The notes beneath the pieces were generated by a model. That model saw only the letters and a list, made by a program, of their open reading frames with translations. It was not told the origin of the DNA and did no database searches. 64,000 nt of DNA from Symbiodinium microadriaticum (taxonomy: Eukaryota > Sar > Dinophyceae > Suessiales > Symbiodiniaceae). The stretch covers positions 61,307 to 125,306 of the forward strand of contig LSRX01000349.1 of the NCBI GenBank assembly GCA_001939145.1, read 5' to 3'. Below are positions 54,603 through 64,000 of this stretch, in pieces (the stretch's first letter is position 1; each line of letters begins with the position of its first letter). A program made the translations under genes and the position numbers.

Positions 54603-56850
54603 CACCCCCACCCCCACCACCCATTCTCTTCGCAATGCTACGCCGCCTTGAGCATGGGTACGTATATCGTCATCACGACAACATATTCTGTGAATCCTTC
54701 ATTGCCTTGCTTCAGGCAATACGTCGCCTGCAGGGTGTTCACACTCAAGTGATCAGGGGTTGACACGTGCAGAGTTTATTCAAAAGTAGCTTCCGGCAGC
54801 AAGACAACCAACAACATGTTCCTCTTCCGTGCTCGCAATATCTGGCACAAATCTTGTTTCCCAAGCAACGGCTGGGCCTTTGGGTTGTAGGTTCAGTGAT
54901 CGGAGGTGAACCAAGGGCCAGCCCTGCTTCCGGTCCGAGGCGGTCGTTAGGATGACTTGCGATGTCGAGGTTCCGAATCGGGTTACACTCTTGCTCTGTA
55001 GCCGAGAGGCAATCCAGCAGCAACTGCAGCTCGAGCCGCGGTTCTCGACGATCTTCTCAAGGCCTCGGTCACGAGAGTCTGCTCTGCTCTGCTCTTTTCT
55101 GCTCCGTGCGGCAGATTTGACCCCAGCGGCCACAGCTTCCTCCGCAGAATTGCAGCTGAAGCTTCCCCTGTGAGAAGGTCCTGTTGGATCCGATTCTGAG
55201 ATGCGGATGCCTAGAGGAGGCCGAGCCACTTGCAACACCCGCTGACTAAACAGGGTTGAAACGATTGAAATCACTTCGTTTCTTCTAGCGCTGCCAGTTC
55301 ATGCCTAAAGAAGAGGCCAGTGTTGCAGTCTGCCGGCACAGGCGTGGAAAGAAGCTTCCAACTCCAATGAGTGGGACTTTCTGGCAAGCTGGCCGAAGAG
55401 CGCAGATTGACTGCGAACGCGACGAGTGGAAGGCGTGCACACACTGCTTGTCCCAGGCCACAAGGCTTGTTGATACCTGCTCGGGTTGGAGCCCGATCCC
55501 ACGGCTTTGTTGGCTGCTCTTCCATCGAATCGCCCTTCTCAAGTAAGTTTCCAGCGAGCACAACCTCGCACAAGGTGAGAAGCATGTTCGGGGCCCCAGC
55601 AACACCACCATGGCACTCTGGAGAGTGAAGCTGAGCCTCTGCCAAGAAGAGATGGAATTGCTGGTGGAATCCAGCAACATGAGACATGCACATAGCAGGC
55701 AAGCTGGCCATCAACATGAACTCCATTCATGCGGACATTATTTGGATTCGGTGGGTGCCACGAGATGCTTATCAATGCCAAGCAGCTCCCACTGATAAAC
55801 GACATGGCATCGAGCAGGGAAGGAACCATCCATGAACTGGTGTCCAAAAGGACACACCGCAGCAGATTCCCAACAGGGCAAGGCCGGCCAGAACGCCCTG
55901 CATCGCTCTGCTTGCTCGCGGTATCGTCGAAGTTTTGAAGATTTTGCATGCTACGGCGTGACCGTGCAACTCCTCACTGACGCTGCAGAAGTAGCTTCGT
56001 AGTCGGTGGGGCAGATGCAGTGATCTCCAGCAAGGAGGCCAGAGGAGAAATGGAAGTGAATGAACGCCCTAGGATCCTGAGTTTGTGAGATTGGCCAGCC
56101 TAATGAGTAATATGTGCGTACGGGCATCACGCAGCATCATTCAGCAAGTTCTCAACTCACTGAGTTGTTTGTCAGACAGAGAGGAAAGGCCACAATTTCA
56201 GACACAGATCACAGACATTTTGTCAGAACGAAAGTCGAAGAAGCACGGAAAGAGAGACAGACAGATCGAGAGGAAAGGCGACGGAGGAAGACACAGACAT
56301 CGGAGAGCGAGACATATAGGACACAATCAGCAGAAACTGAGAGACCGACGAGCGGACAGCCGTGCGGAGCAGCCCAGCCACCCACCCACGTGTCCTCCTA
56401 CACGAACACCCGGAAGTCTCCAGACGTACAGGCAGACAGACATATTTTGTGCACAGTGCCTGTGCACGTTCCGGGTGGCCTCGTGCCGCCCAGTTTCTAG
56501 TTCAAGCAGGTATGTACTCGAGTGCGAAAAGCTCAGTCAGCACAAGCTCCGGCAGCCATGCGGTCCTTGGCGTCGCGTTCTGACACGTAGCAGGACCTAG
56601 ATGTCTTCCGCTACGAGCTGGAGCGCATGGAGCCACAGACATGCACATCCCTTGCCGCACGAAGTACACGTCGGGAAAGAACCCATCCAGCATGTATGCA
56701 TGTTGTGAGGACTTTGTCAATTGAAGCAGCTTTTCCCTGTAGTTCGCTTGACACAACGATCGCATGCTGAGGCATGGACGCCTCGGTGCAGGGGACGCAG
56801 CGCACGGTGGACCGCGTGGTCGGTGAACTAGGCCCGATGACGTGTCAAGG
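54603..56850. other. Stretch without a resolved gene
   Basis: Both strands have medium-length open frames (for example 55,271-55,726 minus and 54,952-55,173 plus) but none has a family motif, and they overlap one another. 56,170-56,430 is purine-rich (AGACAGA, GAGAGAC words) and its open frames there are Arg/Glu-rich by composition. Nothing else is supported. Confidence 0.4.
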
Positions 56851-56964
56851 AGCCTCAAGTTTTTGGCAGCTGCAGAACATCATTCGCAGTGTTTTCGAAG
56901 CCGCAAGATTGTGCCGGCTTCGTGTGTCCAGGTCGCGTCCAGGATGTAGGAGACTCGCGGTGCC

Positions 56965-59900
56965 CTCGGAGATTCGAAGAGGAGCTGCACAGGTCTATCG
57001 ACTCTCTCGCCACAAGGCTTCGGGCAGATTTGGAGAAGCGACTCTCACAGCAGAGCAAGATGTTAAATGTCTTCAAAATGGAGCTCGAGGTGGGTTTCTC
57101 TCCGTAGCCGTAGCAGGTGCACCCTGGTGGGTTCATGTTCACATGCACTGTCGAGGAATTGCACTGAAGCCTGACGCTTCGAGTGATCCGATAGCATGTG
57201 ACTGGCACACACGTCTGTGTCGACGCCGACTGCAGCTCGGAAGGTGAAGCTGGTAAGCCTTGAGAATCGCTATGACAAGCTGAGTGATGACCTGTGGGGT
57301 GAAGAGACAGGCACCTCCCGAATCTTGCACTGTCATGTGGACTTGTGGCAATGAGACACAGTCATGTGCTATCTGCCACACGATCATCACCTGTACTTTG
57401 GTCTACTTTTAAGTTGCACTAGCTAGATCAGGTGTGCTCAGCTTCGGCCAACCTGTTTGGCAGGACTAGCGAAGGTCATGCATGATCTTTCCCACACGAA
57501 CGAGGTGGTTGCAGCCTGAGCTTTTTTGGCCGCGTTGGTCGAAGGATAGGGCCATCGAGATCCCTCTGCGCTTTGGGTGTCGTGGTGTTTCGTCTTAACA
57601 TTTTCAACCATGAGGTCACCAGCATGAGCACCGAGTTTGCTTCCATGAAGCACGACAAGGTCTCAAGCGCATGGGCTCATGACGACTTGAAGAGAGCTGC
57701 AAGCCTCCAGTCGTAGGCGAGCATTGCCCAGCTTCAGATGGTCCAGGAGGAGGCCGGAAGACCACCGCAGAAACTGTGGAGCGGATTCCATTGTAGGGGG
57801 ACTTGTCTGTCTGCAGGGTGGTTTGTTCGCTCGGTCGCTGTTGGCGTTCGTGAGTCGGCGCATGTTTGCGCGCAGGGTTGCATGCTTTTTATGTCTTGAG
57901 CCATCTGCAGCCGGTGCCCAATGCTTCCGTGCCACTCGTGAAGCAGTGCAGCGTTGCACGTGGCTTGCATTCCTCGGTCTTCACTCAAGAAGCGAATGAA
58001 CAAATCTTGAGAGGTCAACCGTTGTGAACTTTCCGGACGCTGCTAGGTCCGCTAGGTGCTAAGTCAGAAGATGGGACAATACTTTCGGAATATACATCAC
58101 ACCGCCCTCCTGGTCATCGGGGGGTGGCAGCGGTAGTGGGCGCGCGCCGTGCAGAGTTTGGAATCCGAGCGCCGAGACAAAACTCGTCCAGGTCTGCCAA
58201 GAGCCAGCAGTCTGACAGGTCAACAATTTCACTCTGGAGACCAACAACAACGTCACCGCCCTGCAGCAGACTGTTGACAGGCAAGGCCCTTAGCAACTAC
58301 TTGTAGTCTCAGCCTGGTTTGGGAGCTGCATTGCATGCGACGCAGCTCAGGATGATGGCAGACATGAAAGCCCACTTTCAGACCGCCACCAACACAGTGG
58401 CGGCGCACAATGCTGCCATGCTACAGGAGGCACGGGGTAAATGGTGAGCATGGTGCACGTGAGCTAACAGCAGTTAAATTCCCGTTTCGTAGAACAGCGA
58501 CTAGACAGTCTAGACGAAGTGAAGCCTGTGGAGGTTCGGACAGCCTACCAAGAAGAGCAGGCAGCTCAGAGCACTCGAGGTGTGAGCAGTGCTATGCTTG
58601 AGCAAGTCTCTGTCATTTGGATTGGTGAGGAGTTGCGAACTCGGACATAAAACTGTGTTGCCGGTTGCATGGCTGTGGATCCAGGTTGCACGAGGCGGCT
58701 CAGGTTCGCAAGAAGGCTCGACTGCAGCGTGTGAGCGCAAGAGTTCAGCACGGGCATTCTGCATTTCACAGGTCGATGAGTTCATGCAGTCCGAGCGCAA
58801 TGGCCTCGTGCAATACGGAATGTAAGGAACCTCCTGCCATTCCAGTCGTTTTACCTGGACTCGCCTGTGGGTCCCAGGCGAGTACCGTCGAACGTTAGAG
58901 GACAGCATTTGTGCCGCCGTCGTGGTTCTGCGCGGAAGCAAACTGCCAGATAGCTGCCAGACAGCTTATCACCAAACTTCCTGCATTTGCAAGAGGGACG
59001 TACGTGGCAAGCCTCGCCGCGGCCAGGCAAATCCCAAGCTCAGACAGAAGACCTCGTGCGCCAGGCTTTGGGATTCTGTCATATCCTTGAAGACAGGGCC
59101 GCTCCCCCCTCATGCAGGTGACCTCAGAAGTCGAAGAGGTGGGTGTTGGCCTTGTGCGCTGTGTTTTCCACGAATGGGCACGTTAGTGTCTTCTCCAGTG
59201 GTTCTGTGCGAACCTGAAGCTCCGCAGCCCGGGTCTCTTATGCGACGAACTTAGGCAAGCTTCGGCGCCGAGATCGCAATAGCCAAGAGGCCAACCCGGA
59301 AGTGCAGTGTGGTGTGTGGCATGGTGAGCAGGGAACAAGAGACGCTGGAACTTGCGAGAGAACTACCTTAATTCTGCTGCTGACAGGTTGAAATCAAAGC
59401 CGTGGCCAAGTCGCTCGCGACTGTGCCAAGAGCTTAGCAGCTTGGGTTGAGTGCGGCGCTTGCCTCGTGTGGGTTTTTCCTTGCCACAGGCAAGATTCCT
59501 CGCAGCATGTTGCCCAGAGCCTGGAACACTTGAGCGCTGTGATCTGGACCATGGCCAGGATCCCGGCTACGAGCAATGGCACCTTTGTTGTTCTTATGCT
59601 GCCGCTGCTGAAAGCCCGGTGGTGCGTGAGGTGCAGTGCGAACGAGCGGCATCAGCGCCAGCATCTCAGCCCGGCGAGCTGGTAGCTGACAGCAGGGAGC
59701 ATGTCTCTACGCTGGTTCAGGTTGGACCTCCAGGATGATCAAGACAGATCCAAAATCGCTTTGATGGGCTACAAGGCGCGCACCATTTGCCACAACCCTT
59801 GCCGCAGGCCTTACTCTGCTTAGCCTTGCTGTGTGCCATCCCTGCTGCTGTTGCAGGAAGAGCAGTCGGAGAGGCCTCGAGGAGCCTCGTTTCCTCGGTG

Positions 59901-61120
59901 CCAAATGTGCCAAGATCTAATCAGGGACCCCTGCCGTGCCCTTCGCTGTCACCCCGTGGAGGATCGAAATCCCGCAAGGGCCGAGCCTCTTCGCCATCGG
60001 CAAGTGAGGTCTGTCAGGGATGCAGGCCTTTGCCGAGGATTCTTGATCCGATCTTCAGCTCACTTGAGGCTGATGGTCAGACCATCATCAACGTGGACGA
60101 GCGTTGTCTCAGCTGCTGCGGAAAAGCACAGACTGTTCTCTCAGGCGCCCTGGGCCCTGGAAGAGTACAGACAGAGTGCAGTGTCGTATTTGGTATTGCT
60201 CACATCGGTTGGCTCTATGAGGCCGTTTCAGTTTCACGCACAGTGGCAGCTCCGATCCCATGGAGTTAGAAGTGCTCACGTAGAGAGTTAGCTCGTGGCG
60301 TGCAATGCGTGTGCTGTGCTAGAGCCAAGGTGTCTCGCGTTGATTTCCAATTGTGTTGAGCTGGTGTGGACAAAAGGCTTCAAGATGGCCTGCTTGCAGT
60401 ACTCTCCAGCGCCTGTTGTCTTCTCGTGCGGGGGCCCGGCCTGTCCCATTTCACCTGTTCACGAACCCAAGTGCAGTGAGTCGTTGCAAGTCGTGTCGCA
60501 CAGTCGCAAAGTGAGTTGCCAAGGCGCAAGACCTACAACAGGTCTGACTTACTTGGCCTGCGGGAGAAGCTTCTGTCACAGGCTGGAGGGGCTCGGGCAC
60601 CGCTATATCTCATGCTGTCTCTCACCTGTCTCAGGTGCACGATGCACTGCAGCATGGGCCGGTGGAGTTTGACAAGGCCGAAATCTTCGGAGCCACGGCG
60701 AACACGACGATATCTTCAGGTCCGCCTGCACGGTCCCTTGCCGTGTCTTCTCGTTCTTGGTTCTCTGCCCTTTCCAGTAGCACAGCAAGATGTGCAGAAC
60801 ATCGCCTGGCTTGCAGGTGCGATTGTGGACTCTCTGACAGGCACGAGTCTCGGCGATCTCGGCGATCTGTCAAGTGAGACGAATGCAACCAAGGTCAGGA
60901 TGGTCGCCTGAGCAAAGCAACAGGCCGCACCATGGCAAATGGCAAGTAGGGCTATCGGTCTTTACAGACGCCTGAAGACCCATCAGCTGGGGTTGCCGAG
61001 ACTTGTTGCGCAAGACGGTGTGGTCTACTGGAACAGAAAATCCGTGTGTAGCGGAGGCTCCCGATCCAGTCCGCTGTCCATGCCACCCATTCAATCGGCG
61101 TGGGGCCTCCCAAGATGTTG
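56965..61120 (+). CDS. Long coiled-coil protein with a Cys module, possibly DUF4795/QRICH2-like
   Basis: Many short plus-strand exons encode coiled coil: 56,965-57,089 (LHRSIDSLATRLRADLEKRL), 57,232-57,290 (KVKLVSLENRYDKLSDDL), 57,610-57,715, 58,215-58,285 (NFTLETNNNVTALQQTVD), 58,350-58,437 (MMADMKAHFQTATNTVAAHN), 58,496-58,580 (QRLDSLDEVKPVEVRTAYQE), 58,772-58,823, 59,391-59,440 and 59,490-59,565. The C-terminal part has INVDERCLSCCGKAQTVLSG (about 60,085-60,150), KMACLQYSPAPVV (about 60,384), KTYNRSDLLGLREKLLSQ (about 60,525-60,580), ALQHGPVEFDKAEI (about 60,640-60,690) and VAQDGVVYWNRK (about 61,008-61,045). The arrangement of a long coil followed by RCLSC resembles the DUF4795 region of QRICH2, a sperm-flagellum protein, so a ciliary role is possible. 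I infer one gene from strand and order; most junctions are not fixed. Confidence 0.5.
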
Positions 61121-61867
61121 AGGGAAAGAAGTTCAGCAATGTCTAGGAGTCTAGGACTCACTTGCTTGTCTCTACATGGCATTGCTTGTAATTGCTGTGG
61201 CATGGTGCTGCTTGGACCGGTGTGGCTACTTGTTGCAAGCTGAGCTTTTCGATTTGTTGTGCTTGTAGGTTAACCTAGCCTTGCCTTTCAACTACAGGGC
61301 TGTTGAAATGCGCAGTTGACGAGAGCCACTGCCGTCACCACATCGAAATGAGGCGGTCGACACCCATCAGAGCGGCATGAAGGCTCGCTTGTACAGACCA
61401 AGTCTGCGGGAGTTTTCCAGCCAGGGCAGCCCGAAAAGCGGGAAGGCCCGCCTCTCCTACAGTGCATGAATCGTGCGCTGAAGTAAACGAAAGCGAGCTG
61501 TCCATTCAATCTTGCTCTTTCTACTTGATGTGATGTAGACGACAGTGCTATGTTTCGCGCACCATTTTGTGGTCGGCAGGATGATCGGCAAACGTGTTGC
61601 AGGGGTTGATGTTGAGAATGTCTGAATGGAGGGCTGCGAAAGCTTAACGCAAGAAAGCCACAAGTGCATTGCCACACTGAGGAAGGACCGTCCAAGCTCC
61701 GAAAGCTAAGTCGAATGTGCATATTTGGGCTGGCACCTCCGCCTTCCTGGGCAGAAAGTTGATGCGCAAGGGACCAGCGTGCTGTGGTGATTTGTCTGGC
61801 AAGCTAACGAAGCAAGCCGCTATGCACGTCCCATCTGCCAGAAAAAGGTCAGTCTGCATTTACATGA
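61121..61867. other. Stretch without a supported gene
   Basis: Only short frames on both strands, without motifs. It separates the coiled-coil gene from the GCT array. Confidence 0.45.
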
Positions 61868-61907
61868 CGCCTGCTGCGGCTGTTGCTGCTGCTGTCGCTG
61901 CTGCTGC

Positions 61908-61990
<83 letters not shown>
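61868..61990. repeat. (GCT)n / (CAG)n trinucleotide array
   Basis: About 120 bases of GCT with a few GTC/GCC interruptions at the left; the right two thirds (from about 61,913) are nearly pure. Frames give poly-Ala, poly-Leu or, on the minus strand, poly-Gln/Ser; no gene is inferred from them. Confidence 0.97.
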
Positions 61991-61991
<1 letters not shown>

Positions 61992-62149
61992 GCAACGTGT
62001 ACGCGAGAACATGTTGAATGCGAAAAAAATATGTGTGGCACCGGGCGGTGGGCACCTCGACCAGTGTTCGAGGCTGACATGTGCAGGATGGTGCAGCAGC
62101 AATGAAAAAAGTCGAGCATTTCCTGCAGTGACACTAACTTAGCCTGAGT

Positions 62150-64000
62150 GGTCTCTTCTCGGTACGGTTTCTTGAATCTTGCAACAATCTGAACAACATC
62201 AGCAACATCACACACAGCCTTGATCTTTCGCCGCGCGTGATGACGTTGTGCTGCGTGAGGGGTGGGCCAGGCGCATGGCCTGGCAGCTTGGGCAGCAAGC
62301 CAGAATGCAGCCCCTTCTAAGCAATCTGTAGTGCTCCCTCGTTGCAAGCAGAAGGCGAGCCAGCAGACCTGCGCTTCGCTGTGCCCTCCGGAGCTCTGCC
62401 TTGATGTTGCCGATATAGCACAGACATGCGTTTCAGCAGGAGCCGCTTCGTCAACTCCGAGCTGGACCTTGGTGCGTCACCACAGGCACTGGACATGGTG
62501 GGACATGGGGGATGACCTCAGTGAGCGATGGAAAGCCTCTACTCCTGCTTGTTTTTGGCCGCAGGCATGGTCTTCTTTCATATTGCAAAGGCCGGCGAGC
62601 CTTTGTTGGGGGTGAGACTTGCAGCTCAAGACATTTGTGCACATCTGTATGCCTCGGGCAGTAGTCCTGGACTGAAGGCTTCAAACGATTCCAACTACGG
62701 CCCTTGTCGAGAGCTAGCCTCTCAGGGAGGTCTTCGCGATGCATCGGCCAGTTATTGAAACATGGCTGATGCACTCAGACCCTGTGCAGCAAAACCGCCG
62801 TGTTGAGAATGTATCAACACATCCAGGCTGCGACGAGCTATCCCGGGCGAGATGTGACGACTTTGCGATCTTCCGTGCCATTGGAGACGAGTGCCTGAAA
62901 TTGCAGTCGGTTCCGAAACCGCAGATTATTGCTCATTACTTTTGCTTGAGCGTGAGACTTTATTATCATGACTAACAAAGCTTTATGAACGGCAGGTGCT
63001 CATACAGACTGCGTGGAGACGGCCAGCGCTCAAATAGATGCGAGAGACTTAATAGCACACTTTTTCACTTGCCCTTGCTCCGACCTTGGCTTTGCCTTTT
63101 TTCGGGCACTGCAACAGATCTCGGCTCTCTTGCAGTCCAAGGTCTTCGACCAGCCCATGCATCCCCAACAGTACACGTCTTGGAATTCTGTCTTTCGTAG
63201 CTTACCTTCTGCCCGGGATGCAAAGTGAGATGCTGCCGAACACTTGCAGACATTGCTACACATGCCTACACTCTGAGGCGACGGAGTTGGTCTCGCTTTT
63301 GCGCTCCTTCGCCGGAGTCACGTGCCGTCCGGGCCTCTGGAGCCTGGCACTCGCAATGATGTTGCCCATATGACTTCATAGAGAGTCGCTCGGGATTGGT
63401 CAGGTGTAGCCCGGTGATGCATCAATGCCATGCTCCGTGCGTTCCTTTATGTGAAGTGATCCGGCAAGGCCATCGACAGTTTTTGCAGATGATTGAGCAC
63501 CTTGGTGGCAAGGAAGTTGGAAACACGGCGCTGAGCGGCTTTGCTTGCAGTGTTGCAGGCTAAAAGGTTCCTTGCTGCCACTCTTGCGATCTACTGACCT
63601 TCTTCGGCTTGTAATCGCCTGTGGGCAGCGCGGGGGCCGAGTCGCCTTCCCCACTTCGATTGTCCACTACACGTGATGCTGTGGACCTTGGCAACTTGAT
63701 ATGGCGAGAGCCGAAAGGGAAGTAATGTCAGGATACATTGCCTCGTGTTGGCTCTTCCTATGATTTTTCCTCAAGATGCCAGTTTCACCCCACAGAGTGA
63801 AGGGCAAATCGCGGACAGAGGTGGAATTTATTGCAATATTTTTTGGTAGGAGCACTGCAAATAAAGTCAACAGCAGAGAGATGATCGACACCTCCAGTTT
63901 AGACCTGAGAGCATCGAAGCGGGTCATGCATGTCGCTGATTTCCTTTCAGCTGCGAAAGCTTCCGTCGAAAACGCGAAGGCCGCCAGTCCAAGCCTTGCC
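62150..64000 (+). other. Scattered exon-like fragments to the window edge
   Basis: Plus-strand pieces look coding: about 63,003-63,110 (ETASAQIDARDLIAHFF, then LGFAFFRALQQ) and 63,116-63,225 (SALLQSKVFDQPMHPQQYTS). Near the right edge a frame reads VADFLSAAKASVENAKAASP and runs off the window. They may belong to one gene continuing to the right. No domain is recognised. Confidence 0.3.

Noticed and set aside
54013..54763. Frames running across the N gap
   Set aside because: The gap length and content are unknown, so the apparent continuity has no meaning.
61820..62347. Poly-Gln protein on the minus strand
   Set aside because: It consists mostly of the CAG side of the GCT array, with no domain and no conserved-looking flank.

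Overview
The window looks like nuclear DNA of a dinoflagellate, most likely a Suessiales-type alga; the species cannot be fixed from sequence alone. The grounds are: many short (50-100 bp) introns with GC-AG and GA-AG ends beside GT-AG ones, nearly always in an AG|intron|G context; long runs of genes on one strand; TTTAGGG-type telomere-like repeats inside the sequence; many degenerate trinucleotide arrays; and gene families that are abundant in these algae (PARP-type ADP-ribosyltransferase with repeats, OPR-like repeat protein, TTL, METTL, coiled-coil proteins). Long open frames are mostly absent outside the retrotransposon and one intronless channel gene because the other genes are split into small exons, so I rebuilt several by joining exons by eye.

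Layout. 1-6.5 kb: no gene I can support, GT microsatellites, and two telomere-like blocks in opposite orientation (6.2-6.4 kb). 7.4-13.65 kb (+): multi-exon gene with at least four copies of a repeated domain followed by a PARP-type catalytic domain. About 13.9-20.0 kb (+): coiled-coil protein exons, interrupted by a degenerate trinucleotide array. 20.4-26.55 kb (+): exon-like pieces of unrecognised genes. 26.9-28.3 kb (+): a six-exon METTL-type protein methyltransferase, joined almost completely. 28.5-35.5 kb (-): a near-intact LINE retrotransposon with two long ORFs, next to telomere-like repeats. 36-39 kb: weak coding fragments, those on the minus strand the better supported. 40.8-44.7 kb (+): OPR-like helical-repeat protein. 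45.8-47.6 kb: an A+C-rich block bounded by matching simple repeats and holding degenerate internal repeats. 47.9-50.0 kb (+): intronless ion-channel-like gene. 51-53.9 kb (+): tubulin-tyrosine-ligase-family gene. 54.19-54.6 kb: ACT array running into an assembly gap of 269 N. 56.9-61.1 kb (+): long coiled-coil gene ending in a Cys-containing module, possibly DUF4795/QRICH2-like. 61.87-61.99 kb: GCT array. 62.2-64 kb: scattered exon-like pieces.

The most unusual signal is in the LINE. A short DNA motif (GGAGT on the plus strand, ACTCC on the coding strand, usually CTACTCC or CCACTCC) occurs about 46 times over 6.5 kb on one strand against about 6 times on the other, and it lies in all three codon registers of both ORFs, so it is not explained by a repeated peptide. 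The same element has RNase H between the endonuclease and the reverse transcriptase, its two ORFs lie in one frame separated by a single TGA, and its last stop codon is formed at the start of an A-tract next to telomere-like repeats.

Most predicted genes from 7 to 28 kb and from 40 to 64 kb are on the plus strand, as in the unidirectional gene arrays known for dinoflagellates. No functional pathway links them; they read as a typical mixed set of housekeeping, modification and ciliary/cytoskeletal genes.
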